This document shows positions 54,352 to 64,000 of a stretch of 64,000 nucleotides of DNA, piece after piece. The notes beneath the pieces are model-generated. The model saw nothing but the letters and a program-made list of their open reading frames with translations, ran no database searches and was not told the DNA's origin. This stretch comes from Erythrobacteraceae bacterium E2-1 Yellow Sea (GTDB taxonomy: Bacteria > Pseudomonadota > Alphaproteobacteria > Sphingomonadales > Sphingomonadaceae): the NCBI GenBank assembly GCA_014983025.1, contig JADCLP010000006.1:1-64000 (forward strand), read 5' to 3'. How positions within the stretch are numbered: position 1 is the first letter of the stretch; every line of letters starts with the position of its first letter. The translations under genes and the position numbers were made by a program.

Positions 54352-54918
54352 ATGGGTATTATCGGAAGCACCATTAAACCGTTCACAGCCACCGCATTCC
54401 AGGCCGGCAAGGATTTCTTTGACGTCACGGATGAAGACCTGAAGGGTAAATGGTCCATCTTCTTCTTCTATCCGGCTGACTTCACTTTTGTTTGCCCGAC
54501 TGAACTGGAAGATCTGGGTGAAAAGTATGACATGCTGCAGAGCATGGGCGTAGACGTTTATGCCGTCAGCACTGATACCCATTTCAGCCACAAGGCATGG
54601 CACGACACATCTGAAAAGATCGGTAAACTGAACTATGCCTTCCTGGGTGATCAGATGCATGTCCTGTCGAACAATTTCGGCGTTCTGCGTGAAGGCGTTG
54701 GCCTGGCCGATCGTGCGACTTTCGTGGTGGACCCCGATGGCGTGATCCAGATCATGGAAATCACCTGCGAAGGTGTTGGCCGCAATGCCAACGAACTGAC
54801 CCGCAAGATCAAGGCTGCGCAATATGTGCGCAACAATCCCGGTCAGGTTTGCCCGGCAGCTTGGGAAGAAGGCGGTGAAACGCTTGCTCCTTCGCTCGAC
54901 CTCGTCGGCAAGATCTGA
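54352..54918 (+). CDS. ahpC: Alkyl hydroperoxide reductase subunit C (2-Cys peroxiredoxin)
   Basis: 188 residues. The peroxidatic Cys48 is in [13 protein letters not shown] and the resolving Cys167 in [10 protein letters not shown], so it is a typical 2-Cys enzyme. It reduces peroxides in the cytoplasm with electrons from AhpF. AAGAGGA precedes the start by 8 nt. ahpF follows after a strong hairpin, then katG, giving a peroxide-defence block. Confidence 0.97.
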   Translation: MGIIGSTIKPFTATAFQAGKDFFDVTDEDLKGKWSIFFFYPADFTFVCPTELEDLGEKYDMLQSMGVDVYAVSTDTHFSHKAWHDTSEKIGKLNYAFLGDQMHVLSNNFGVLREGVGLADRATFVVDPDGVIQIMEITCEGVGRNANELTRKIKAAQYVRNNPGQVCPAAWEEGGETLAPSLDLVGKI

Positions 54919-54966
54919 TCGCACGATCGAATTGACCAAATCCCGGGTTTTTAAAACTCGGTAATA

Positions 54967-55007
54967 GAAGGCCCGGGGCGCCCCCCCCTCATGCGCCCTG
55001 GGCCTTC
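54967..55007 (+). terminator. Terminator/attenuator between ahpC and ahpF
   Basis: 15-bp stem (one G-U pair): GAAGGCCCGGGGCGC pairs with GCGCCCTGGGCCTTC across an 11-nt C-rich loop. It is followed by GCATTTT, so termination should be partial, leaving ahpC more abundant than ahpF. Confidence 0.7.
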
Positions 55008-55047
55008 GCATTTTCACCAACCGGCAACCACTCAAAGGGGACAAAAC

Positions 55048-56637
55048 ATGCTCGATCAGAATATGACGCAACAGCTCAAGTCCTACCTCGCCAATCTGCG
55101 CGAGCCGGTGGAGATGGTTGCATCCCTCGCCGATGATCCCAAATCGGCCCAGACCCGCGAATTGCTTGAAGAAATTGCCGCACTGCATGATCATGTCAGC
55201 GCCAGTTTTGATGGCACTGATGCGCGCAAGCCCAGCTTCGAAATCCGTCGCGCATCGGACCCGACACGTTCAGTTCGCTTTGCCGGCCTGCCGATGGGCC
55301 ATGAGTTCACATCGCTCGTACTCGCACTGTTGTGGGCAGGTGGCCATCCACCCAAGGTTGAGCAGGACGTGCTTGACCAGATTGCCGCACTTGAAGGCGA
55401 ATATGAGTTCGAGATGTATTTCTCGCTTTCCTGCCACAATTGCCCTGATGTGGTGCAGGCGCTGACACTGATGGCGCTCAACAACCCCAATATCCACGCG
55501 ACGCTGATTGAAGGCGGGGCCTTCCAGGCCGAAGTGGATGAACGCAATGTTCTGGCAGTGCCGGCAACCTTCCTTGGCGGCGAGATGTTCGCCAGCGGCA
55601 AGATGAGCGTAGAGGAAATCCTTGCCAAGCTCGACAGCGGCGCAAGTGAAAAGGCTGCTGCCAAGCTGGCTGAAAAAGAACCGTTTGAAGTGCTGGTGGT
55701 AGGCGGTGGCCCAGCAGGGGCGGCAGCGGCCGTCTATGTTGCGCGCAAAGGATTTTCCACGGGCATTGCGGCTGAACGCTTTGGGGGACAGGTGCAGGAT
55801 ACGATGGGGATCGAAAACTTCATCTCTATCCCCTATACCGAAGGGCCCAAGCTGGCTGGCCAGCTGGAAGCCCACGTCAAGGAATATGACATTGACTTGA
55901 TGAATCTGCAGGAAGCGGAAAAGCTTATCCCTGCTGGTTCGCCCGGTGGTATGCATGAAGTCGTGATGAAGAACGGCGCATCGCTCAAAGCGCGTTCGGT
56001 CATCATCACAACCGGTGCGCGTTGGCGCAATCTGGGCGTTCCTGGTGAATTTGAGTACCGCAACCGCGGCGTTGCCTATTGCCCGCACTGTGATGGCCCG
56101 CTTTTCAAGGGCAAGCGCGTGGCAGTGATCGGTGGCGGCAATTCCGGTGTCGAAGCAGCGATCGATCTGGCCAATATTGTGGGCCATGTGACGCTGATCG
56201 AATTTGATCACCAATTGCGCGCCGACCAGGTGTTGCAGGATAAGCTGAACAGCCTGCCCAATGTCGACATTATCGTTTCAGCCGCGACAACCGAGGTCAA
56301 AGGTGATGGTGAACGCGTTAATGGCCTGACCTACAAGGATCGTAATTCAGAAACGGAACACACGGTCGAATTAGAAGGCATCTTCGTGCAGATCGGCCTG
56401 GTACCCAATACTGAATGGCTTAAGGATTCAGGGCTGGAACTGACCAAATTTGGTGAGATCCAGATTGATGCAAAGGCCGCCACCAACCTGCCCGGAGTCT
56501 TCGCCGCTGGTGATTGCACCACGGTACCGTACAAACAGATCATCATCGCCATGGGCGAAGGATCAAAAGCCGCATTGTCAGCTTTCGATTATCTGATCCG
56601 CAATGAAGCAACGGCAGATATGGCCGAAGCCGCCTGA
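55048..56637 (+). CDS. ahpF: Alkyl hydroperoxide reductase subunit F
   Basis: 529 residues from ATG 55048 with AAAGGGG upstream. The N-terminal double thioredoxin fold carries CHNC (Cys129, Cys132), and the C-terminal FAD/NADH reductase carries [20 protein letters not shown] (near 355) and the NADH-loop [10 protein letters not shown]. It passes electrons from NADH to AhpC. It follows ahpC and has its own terminator at 56666. Confidence 0.96.
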   Translation: MLDQNMTQQLKSYLANLREPVEMVASLADDPKSAQTRELLEEIAALHDHVSASFDGTDARKPSFEIRRASDPTRSVRFAGLPMGHEFTSLVLALLWAGGHPPKVEQDVLDQIAALEGEYEFEMYFSLSCHNCPDVVQALTLMALNNPNIHATLIEGGAFQAEVDERNVLAVPATFLGGEMFASGKMSVEEILAKLDSGASEKAAAKLAEKEPFEVLVVGGGPAGAAAAVYVARKGFSTGIAAERFGGQVQDTMGIENFISIPYTEGPKLAGQLEAHVKEYDIDLMNLQEAEKLIPAGSPGGMHEVVMKNGASLKARSVIITTGARWRNLGVPGEFEYRNRGVAYCPHCDGPLFKGKRVAVIGGGNSGVEAAIDLANIVGHVTLIEFDHQLRADQVLQDKLNSLPNVDIIVSAATTEVKGDGERVNGLTYKDRNSETEHTVELEGIFVQIGLVPNTEWLKDSGLELTKFGEIQIDAKAATNLPGVFAAGDCTTVPYKQIIIAMGEGSKAALSAFDYLIRNEATADMAEAA

Positions 56638-56665
56638 TCACTCTCCAACTAATCGACGCGTTATT

Positions 56666-56697
56666 ACGCCGCCTTCCTGTGGGGAGGCGGCGTTTTT
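56666..56697 (+). terminator. Rho-independent terminator of ahpF
   Basis: ACGCCGCCT (56666-56674) pairs with AGGCGGCGT (56685-56693), then TTTTT. It ends 60 bases after the ahpF stop codon. Confidence 0.88.
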
Positions 56698-56739
56698 CAT
56701 ATCTACGCCCAAAGATTGATCGTATTTCACACTTAATAA

Positions 56740-59046
<2,307 letters not shown>

Positions 59047-59069
59047 CTGGCTGACAGCCAGGAAGCCAC

Positions 59070-59102
59070 AAGCCCCTGGTAGCGATACCGGGGGCTTCTT
59101 TT
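59070..59102 (+). terminator. Rho-independent terminator of katG
   Basis: AAGCCCCTGGTA (59070-59081) pairs with TACCGGGGGCTT (59086-59097) with one G-U pair and a GCGA loop, then CTTTTT. It sits 23 bases after the katG stop and ends just before the convergent smr gene. Confidence 0.88.
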
Positions 59103-59106
59103 TCGG

Positions 59107-59658
59107 TCAGCGTGCGCGCTTCAGCACCAGATACAACGCACCTTCGCCCCCATGGCGGATATGCGCCTTGCGCACGGCGGAAATAGCATCGCCATGGCGG
59201 CTAGCTGCCAACCAATCGAGGATCTTGGCACGGATTGCCCCGCGTCGTTCTCCCCGGTCTGCCGGGTCGACAGGGCGATGGCGGCCTGAAATCAACAGAA
59301 CCACACGCGCATCAACCGCACGCGCCTGATCAATTCCATGCATCAACCTGTCGTAAGCTGAATCGAGCGTATGACCATGCAGGTCCAGTGTAAAATCAGG
59401 CTGGAGCGATCCAGACTTGATCTTGCGCTCCCAATGCGAATCCAAGCCCGCCCCCGGTGCTGGCGCAGGACGTGATTTTGCGGGCATGGTTGGTTGCGGC
59501 GCGATTCCCACACCCACCTTGTGTTGAACGTGGCTCTTTACCGGATGGGTCACTTCAGGCGCGCTGATACGCTTGCGCCCTTCCAGCGGGGTGACACTGG
59601 AGGCAAGCTTTGCCCAGGCAGCTGCTTCTTCGGCAGATAGACCGCGTGGAACACTCAT
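59107..59658 (-). CDS. Smr domain protein (small MutS-related)
   Basis: 183 residues. The C-terminal Smr domain (about 85-180) begins with FTLDLHGHTLDSAYDRLMHGI (DLHG motif) and has RAVDARVVLLISGRH and GGEGALYLVLKR, matching Smr nucleases that cut DNA or RNA. The N-terminal half is Pro/Ala-rich and poorly conserved. Its ATG overlaps the mltA stop (ATGA), so mltA and smr form an operon, an order also seen in other sphingomonads as I recall. Confidence 0.88.
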   Translation of the reverse strand: MSVPRGLSAEEAAAWAKLASSVTPLEGRKRISAPEVTHPVKSHVQHKVGVGIAPQPTMPAKSRPAPAPGAGLDSHWERKIKSGSLQPDFTLDLHGHTLDSAYDRLMHGIDQARAVDARVVLLISGRHRPVDPADRGERRGAIRAKILDWLAASRHGDAISAVRKAHIRHGGEGALYLVLKRAR

Positions 59659-60854
59659 GGTTTGCTGGCGTTGAGCCGTGCCACCGTACCCTTGGGCAGC
59701 AGGATCAATGCCTCTCCTCGGGCACTCATGCCACCAGCGATGGTTCGCGCATCTTCACCCGCGCCCCAGAATGTGTCGAAACGATTGGCACCCTTGATCG
59801 CGCCGCCTGTATCCTGCGCCACCCACAACCCGTTGGCTTCCCGGCGGTCAGTGCTGAGCCATACCGGCGCACCCAGAGGCACGAAACGCGGGTCTGCAGC
59901 GACTGAACTTTCGCGCCGCACCGGAACACCCAATGCGCCCAGTGGGCCATCCCCTTCCAGCACGCGGAAGAAAATCCAGCTCTTGTTGAGCTCCATTAAC
60001 TCGTGCCCTTCATCGGGATGCTCGCGCAGATACTGCATGATGCCCTGCATCGATGCGGGATATTGCCCCGGCCCATCGCCAATCAGCCCACGTTCCCGCA
60101 TGACTGATCCGATGCCGACATATTCGCGGCCATTTTGCCCGGCATACCCTATGCGGATCACATCGCCATCATGCGTTTTCAAGCGGCCCGATCCCTGAAT
60201 TTGCAGGAAGAAAAATTCAACCGGATCCGCCGCCCAGGCAATTTCCAGCCCACGGCCCGCCAGCGCGTCGGCATCAATTTCTGCCCTGTCGTAATAGGGT
60301 ACGAATTTGTCTTCCGCATCATAACGGCCCAGCGGCGGACGGCCTGTACGTTCATCTTCAGGCACATCATCAGGCCATGCCCGCACCAGTTCAGGTGGCA
60401 GGGAATAGACCGGCTGTTCACAGCCCGGCTGAGGCGTACTGCATCCGGCGATTTCCGGTTCGAAATATCCAGTGGCAAAGGCTTGCGCATCGCCCACTCG
60501 CGCAGTTTCAAAATGGGTGAGGAAGAAATCAGGTGCTTTGGTTGCTGGCCAGCTCAGCGCAGCCTTGCAGGCCGGCTGCCAATCTGCGCCATGGGTCAAC
60601 CCACTTGCATCGGTGCGGCTCAATAGCTTGGGGCAGGAATCAAGAAAGCTGGCTAATGCAGTGCCTGCATCACCCGGAGTCAGTTCCAATGCACCAACGC
60701 TCGGCCCGCGAATAACGCCTGCCATTGCCGCGCTTTCCACCACAGGCGTGGCAGGTGCCGTGGGAATGGCTGGATGTGGCTCTGCCCCTTCAGGAACCAG
60801 CCTTACGCATGCAGAAAGTATGAAGAACGGGGCCAGCGCCAGCCATTGCCGCAT
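59655..60854 (-). CDS. mltA: Membrane-bound lytic murein transglycosylase A, lipoprotein
   Basis: 399 residues. The N-terminal LFILSAC-like lipobox (FFILSACVRL, Cys near 16) makes it an outer-membrane lipoprotein. The MltA domain shows ALSWPATKAPDFFLTHFETARVGD, ATGYFEPEIAGC and LQIQGSGRLKT, and the 3D domain carries the catalytic Asp in VAQDTGGAIKGANRFD. It cleaves glycan strands to 1,6-anhydroMurNAc. It is 23 bases downstream of the Tim44-like gene. Confidence 0.94.
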   Translation of the reverse strand: MRQWLALAPFFILSACVRLVPEGAEPHPAIPTAPATPVVESAAMAGVIRGPSVGALELTPGDAGTALASFLDSCPKLLSRTDASGLTHGADWQPACKAALSWPATKAPDFFLTHFETARVGDAQAFATGYFEPEIAGCSTPQPGCEQPVYSLPPELVRAWPDDVPEDERTGRPPLGRYDAEDKFVPYYDRAEIDADALAGRGLEIAWAADPVEFFFLQIQGSGRLKTHDGDVIRIGYAGQNGREYVGIGSVMRERGLIGDGPGQYPASMQGIMQYLREHPDEGHELMELNKSWIFFRVLEGDGPLGALGVPVRRESSVAADPRFVPLGAPVWLSTDRREANGLWVAQDTGGAIKGANRFDTFWGAGEDARTIAGGMSARGEALILLPKGTVARLNASKP

Positions 60855-60877
60855 GATTGCGCCCCCTTAAAGCCAGA

Positions 60878-61552
60878 TCAGCCTTCGTCCGTTTCGTCCA
60901 GAACCCAGTCAGGCCCGGCGGCATCAACACGGCGCGAGAAGGTCCAGATATCGCGACTTTCAATCGCATCATCCAGCGACCCAGCAACGACATTACCATC
61001 GGCATCGCGGGTGACAGCAGCAATATCGGCTATGAACAGTACCGAAACCCGCGCCGTGCGCCCATCCAGATTGGCCGCGCGGATTCGCGTCTCTTCAATC
61101 CGGATCAGCTTGTTATCCAGGGTGTGCCCGTCCGTCTCACGCTGGTCCAGTGCAGCGGCAAAACTGGCAAAAACATCATCGTCGCATAGTTCGCGCAGAG
61201 TTTCACGATCACCCTTCCAGAAAGCTTCCAGGATCATGCCATAAGCACCCTTGGCCCCTTCAAGGAAGTTGATGATATCAAAACTCGGGTCTGCTGCGGT
61301 GATGGCGCGAACACCACGCTCAACGCCGGGCATCAGGCCTTCGATCTGCGGCTGGCGCGCAATTGGCTGTACAGGCTGTACAGGGGCATTGGCGCGGGGT
61401 GGTTCGCGGTGATCAAGCGCCTCTTCACCCGCATCGAAACGGTGCGGCACAGATGATTCCTCCTCATGCTCGGCCCGCTGGCCCAGCACAGAATAAAGCC
61501 TCAGCCCCAGAAAGGCTGCAATCATGGCGAGGATGACAATTTCAACGATCAC
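60878..61552 (-). CDS. Tim44/TimA-like domain membrane protein
   Basis: 224 residues. One N-terminal membrane helix (about 2-22) and a linker with RQPQIEGLMPGVERGV lead to a Tim44-like C-terminal domain (about 80-215) with ITAADPSFDIINFLEGAKGAYGMILEAFWKGDRETL. In alphaproteobacteria TimA is a putative adaptor related to mitochondrial Tim44; its role is uncertain. It is diverged from secB, and clustering with secB-murJ on one side is consistent with an envelope or secretion context. Confidence 0.88.
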   Translation of the reverse strand: MIVEIVILAMIAAFLGLRLYSVLGQRAEHEEESSVPHRFDAGEEALDHREPPRANAPVQPVQPIARQPQIEGLMPGVERGVRAITAADPSFDIINFLEGAKGAYGMILEAFWKGDRETLRELCDDDVFASFAAALDQRETDGHTLDNKLIRIEETRIRAANLDGRTARVSVLFIADIAAVTRDADGNVVAGSLDDAIESRDIWTFSRRVDAAGPDWVLDETDEG

Positions 61553-61801
61553 AAAAACACCTGGCCTTTCGACTGATCCGCATCAGATCAGCCTGTTATG
61601 CCCTTTCGTGCATTAAATAGGGCTGAATTTCAAATCGGCAACACGTTGCAAGGGGCATTTTGCGACCATTTTACGGCAAAACGTGGCATGGATGGCGCAG
61701 TCTGGTTGCGAGGGACGCACATGGGTGCTAGTCGCGCCGCCCAGCAGCCGCAGGCGATTTGCGGTATCGACACATAGCAATTTTTCGAAAGTTCACACAT
61801 C

Positions 61802-62341
61802 ATGGCCGACGAAGGCGACGTTCTCACCGACCTCAACATGAACCATGCGGCCCCCAATGGTGCCGACACCCAGCCAAGCGCAGGCGTGATCACGCAATAT
61901 GTGAAAGATCTGTCGGTCGAAAACCCCAATGCACCAGCAGTCTATCAGTGGACCGAACAGCCGCAGGTCGACCTGCAGTTCAACATTGGCGCCGAAAAAG
62001 TGAATGAAGAAGTTCACGAGGTCGAACTGAAGATCAATCTGACTGCCAAGACCGGCCAGGGCAATGCCTATCTGGTAGAACTGTCCTATTGCGGGCTGAT
62101 TGGCATGCGCAACATCCCTGAAGAGCACGCCCATGCGTTCCTATATGCAGAAGCGCCGCGCCTGCTGTTCCCATTCGCACGTCGCGTAATTGCGGACGCC
62201 GTGCGTGATGCAGGCTTCCCGCCGATGCTGATCGATCCGATCGACTTCAATGGCCTTTACCTGCAGCAACTTCAGGCGAAGCAGCAGCAGGAAGCTGGCG
62301 CAGCGGGCGGCGATATCCCCCCTGCCAGCGGCAACGCCTGA
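61802..62341 (+). CDS. secB: Protein-export chaperone SecB
   Basis: 179 residues. SecB keeps preproteins unfolded and brings them to SecA. The conserved core (about 30-160) reads VITQYVKDLSVENPNAPAV, NEEVHEVELKI, LSYCGLIGMRNI and the C-terminal SecA-contact PPMLIDPIDFNGLY. The Gln-rich tail is normal. The promoter region is shared with the Tim44-like gene. murJ follows 111 bases on. Confidence 0.96.
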   Translation: MADEGDVLTDLNMNHAAPNGADTQPSAGVITQYVKDLSVENPNAPAVYQWTEQPQVDLQFNIGAEKVNEEVHEVELKINLTAKTGQGNAYLVELSYCGLIGMRNIPEEHAHAFLYAEAPRLLFPFARRVIADAVRDAGFPPMLIDPIDFNGLYLQQLQAKQQQEAGAAGGDIPPASGNA

Positions 62342-62354
62342 AAATCTGCCAGCA

Positions 62355-62434
62355 TCACCCATGCTGAGCCTGTCGAAGGTTGAGCAGCAGCAATTGACCC
62401 CCCGTTCGCCGTGCGACATGCTGAAGGCGAACGG
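62355..62434. repeat. REP-like palindromic intergenic element between secB and murJ
   Basis: CCGTTCGCC (62402-62410) and GGCGAACGG (62426-62434) form a 9-bp perfect stem. Just left is ATGCTGAGCCTGTCGAAGG (62361-62379), part of a repeat widespread in sphingomonad intergenic DNA. There is no T run, so it is unlikely to be a terminator. Confidence 0.55.
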
Positions 62435-62452
62435 TTCGGGATATTGCGCGCA

Positions 62453-64000
62453 ATGAGCCTGCTGAAAAATGTCGGGACAATCGGCGGACTGACGGCCGTC
62501 AGCCGCGTATTTGGCTTTTTGCGCGACATTATGTTGGCCCGTGTGCTGGGGGCTGGCGGCGTGGCGGATGCCTGGCAGCTGGCATTCCAATTGCCCAATC
62601 TTTTCCGCAGGCTGTTTGCAGAAGGTGCCTTTGCCAGCGCATTCGTCCCGCTGTTCAATCGCCATATGACAGATGGAGAACCGGCAGCGCAGCGTTTCGC
62701 TGCGGAAGTGCTGGCGATCCTGCTGCCCATTTTGGTGCTGTTCGGCGGACTGATGATGTTGGGCATGCCCTGGGTACTGTGGCTGTTCGCCAATGCCGAT
62801 CTGCGCAGTGACCCGGAACATTATGCCCTGGCTGTAACCATGGGGCAGATTGCCTTCCCTTATCTGATGTTCATGAGCCTGGCGACTTTGACCGCGGCCG
62901 TGCTCAATTCACTGTCACGCTTTGCCGCAGCAGCGGCCGCCCCCATCCTGCTGAATATCTGCCTGCTCGCTGCGCTGTTCTGGGGTGCGTTCCAGCCTCA
63001 GGGGGAGGAAACACGGCAGGCCACCGGCTTTTATCTGGCTGTTGCGGTATCGGTCAGCGGGCTTTTGCAATTGTTGTGGCTTACCTTCTGGATGCGGCGC
63101 GGTGGCTTTTCCATACCCTTCAGCCGCCCCAAAATGACAGCGCGCGTGAAGGAAATGGGCGTCCTGATTATACCCGCTGTATTCGGCGCTGGTGTGTATC
63201 AGATCAGTCGCTTCATCGATCTTGCCTTTATCCGCGGCCTGCCCGACGGATCGCTGACCTATATGGCCATGGCCGATCGCTGGAACCAGCTGCCACTGGG
63301 CATTATCGGCATTGCGCTGGGCACGGCCATATTGCCTGCCCTCAGCCGCTTCATCGCCCGTGAAGAGAGGGAGGAGGCGCAACGCCTGCAATCCAATGCG
63401 ATTGAAATGGCCATGCTGCTGACCGTTCCGGCTGCCGTTGCATTGTTTGTCACAGGCAGCGCGTTCGTGCGCGTGTTCATGCAATCAGGCGCCTTTACCA
63501 TGGAAGATGCGCGGATTACCGGCCTGCTTGTTTCAGGCCTGGTTATCGGTCTGCCCGCATATGTTTTGGTGAAGGTGCTGACGCCCAATTTCTTCGCCCG
63601 CAAGGATACCCGCACTCCCGTGATCACTGCTGCAATCAGCCTGTTGGTGACAATCGGGCTCAACCTGCTGCTGGTGCCGCGCATTGGGGTGCTTTCGCTA
63701 GCGCTGGCCGGATCAGCGGGGGCATGGGTCAATACGGCGCTGCTGTACGGCATATTATCCCGGCGTGGCTATTTCACGCTGACTGGGCGGGTAACCGGGC
63801 GGCTGGTCCGCATAACGCTTGCTGCCCTGCCGATGGGGGCGGCACTTTGGCTGGTGATGCACTATGCCGATGCCTTGTTCACCGGGTCCACAGGTGAACG
63901 GGCGATGTCGATTCTGGCGCTGATTGTGGTGGGCGCCATCAGCTATGGCATATGCGCCGTACTTCTGCGCATACTCGACAAGGCAACCATTCAGCGACTA
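62453..64000 (+). CDS. murJ: Lipid II flippase MurJ (5' part; runs off the window)
   Basis: 516 codons from ATG 62453 with no stop before the window end. MurJ flips lipid II across the inner membrane for peptidoglycan synthesis. The start MSLLKNVGTIGGLTAVSRVFG, the RDIMLARVLG after helix 1, and NLFRRLFAEGAFASAFVPLF are the family hallmarks; about 13 hydrophobic segments are present within the window. The C-terminal end is missing only because of the window edge. Confidence 0.95.
   Translation, partial: MSLLKNVGTIGGLTAVSRVFGFLRDIMLARVLGAGGVADAWQLAFQLPNLFRRLFAEGAFASAFVPLFNRHMTDGEPAAQRFAAEVLAILLPILVLFGGLMMLGMPWVLWLFANADLRSDPEHYALAVTMGQIAFPYLMFMSLATLTAAVLNSLSRFAAAAAAPILLNICLLAALFWGAFQPQGEETRQATGFYLAVAVSVSGLLQLLWLTFWMRRGGFSIPFSRPKMTARVKEMGVLIIPAVFGAGVYQISRFIDLAFIRGLPDGSLTYMAMADRWNQLPLGIIGIALGTAILPALSRFIAREEREEAQRLQSNAIEMAMLLTVPAAVALFVTGSAFVRVFMQSGAFTMEDARITGLLVSGLVIGLPAYVLVKVLTPNFFARKDTRTPVITAAISLLVTIGLNLLLVPRIGVLSLALAGSAGAWVNTALLYGILSRRGYFTLTGRVTGRLVRITLAALPMGAALWLVMHYADALFTGSTGERAMSILALIVVGAISYGICAVLLRILDKATIQRL

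Overview
The window reads as a continuous chromosomal segment of an alphaproteobacterium of the order Sphingomonadales, most likely the Erythrobacteraceae. The assignment is inferred from the gene set and order (secB-murJ next to Tim44-like, mltA and smr; lptF-lptG; a MoxR/DUF58/SpoIIM/RDD operon; acnA near ruvB), from PHA synthase and phasin genes, and from GC-rich coding DNA. No rRNA operon, prophage, transposase or CRISPR array was seen.

Layout. 1-1600: a probable 6S RNA with its terminator, an orphan HsdR-N nuclease-like gene, tRNA-Thr and tRNA-Cys. 1.7-5 kb: crotonase, a stand-alone winged-helix regulator, a tail-anchored LuxR-type regulator and an AlaC-like aminotransferase, all on the minus strand. 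5.1-8 kb: PHA synthase and a histone-like phasin behind a 21-bp inverted repeat that frames its promoter. 8.1-18 kb: clpS, lptF-lptG, desaturase, an acetyltransferase-like protein, an AI-2E-family permease, sodB, and the overlapping glmM-DUF1272-thiD operon. 18-22 kb: LOG-family protein, then a CGNR regulator divergent from a hydrolase/azoreductase/NTF2-like cassette. 22-26 kb: tRNA-Gln, ppx/gppA-rlmE, a membrane-anchored cytochrome c, and prephenate dehydratase. 26-33.7 kb: an eight-gene operon (DUF4129-like, DUF4350, MoxR, DUF58, SpoIIM, RDD, GNAT, class A beta-lactamase), almost every junction being a 4-nt stop/start overlap.

33.7-37.9 kb is the most interesting part. A bufferin (copper-binding RiPP) locus has two different precursors diverging from one intergenic region: bufA2-bufB-bufC leftward and bufA1-doxX-sigF-nrsF rightward. 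Only one DUF692/MNIO maturase is present for both precursors. Each arm carries a promoter of the form GTAAC(C/T)-N16-CGAA, which resembles the reported Caulobacter SigF promoter, and the sigma factor and its NrsF anti-sigma are encoded in the same locus. This looks like a self-contained, autoregulated metal-stress module.

38-49.7 kb: ZntB-like transporter, DUF885 peptidase, ispG, mntP, an HDAC-family hydrolase, two tail-to-tail L,D-transpeptidases, an EamA permease and aconitase. 49.7-53 kb: ruvA and ruvB are separated by a small membrane-protein gene, palindromic repeats and a GIY-YIG gene, and ruvB is followed by a HEPN-motif gene. 53-59 kb: aroC, then a peroxide-defence block ahpC-ahpF-katG with internal terminators. 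59-64 kb: smr, mltA and a Tim44-like gene (minus), then secB and the 5' part of murJ (plus), which runs off the window.
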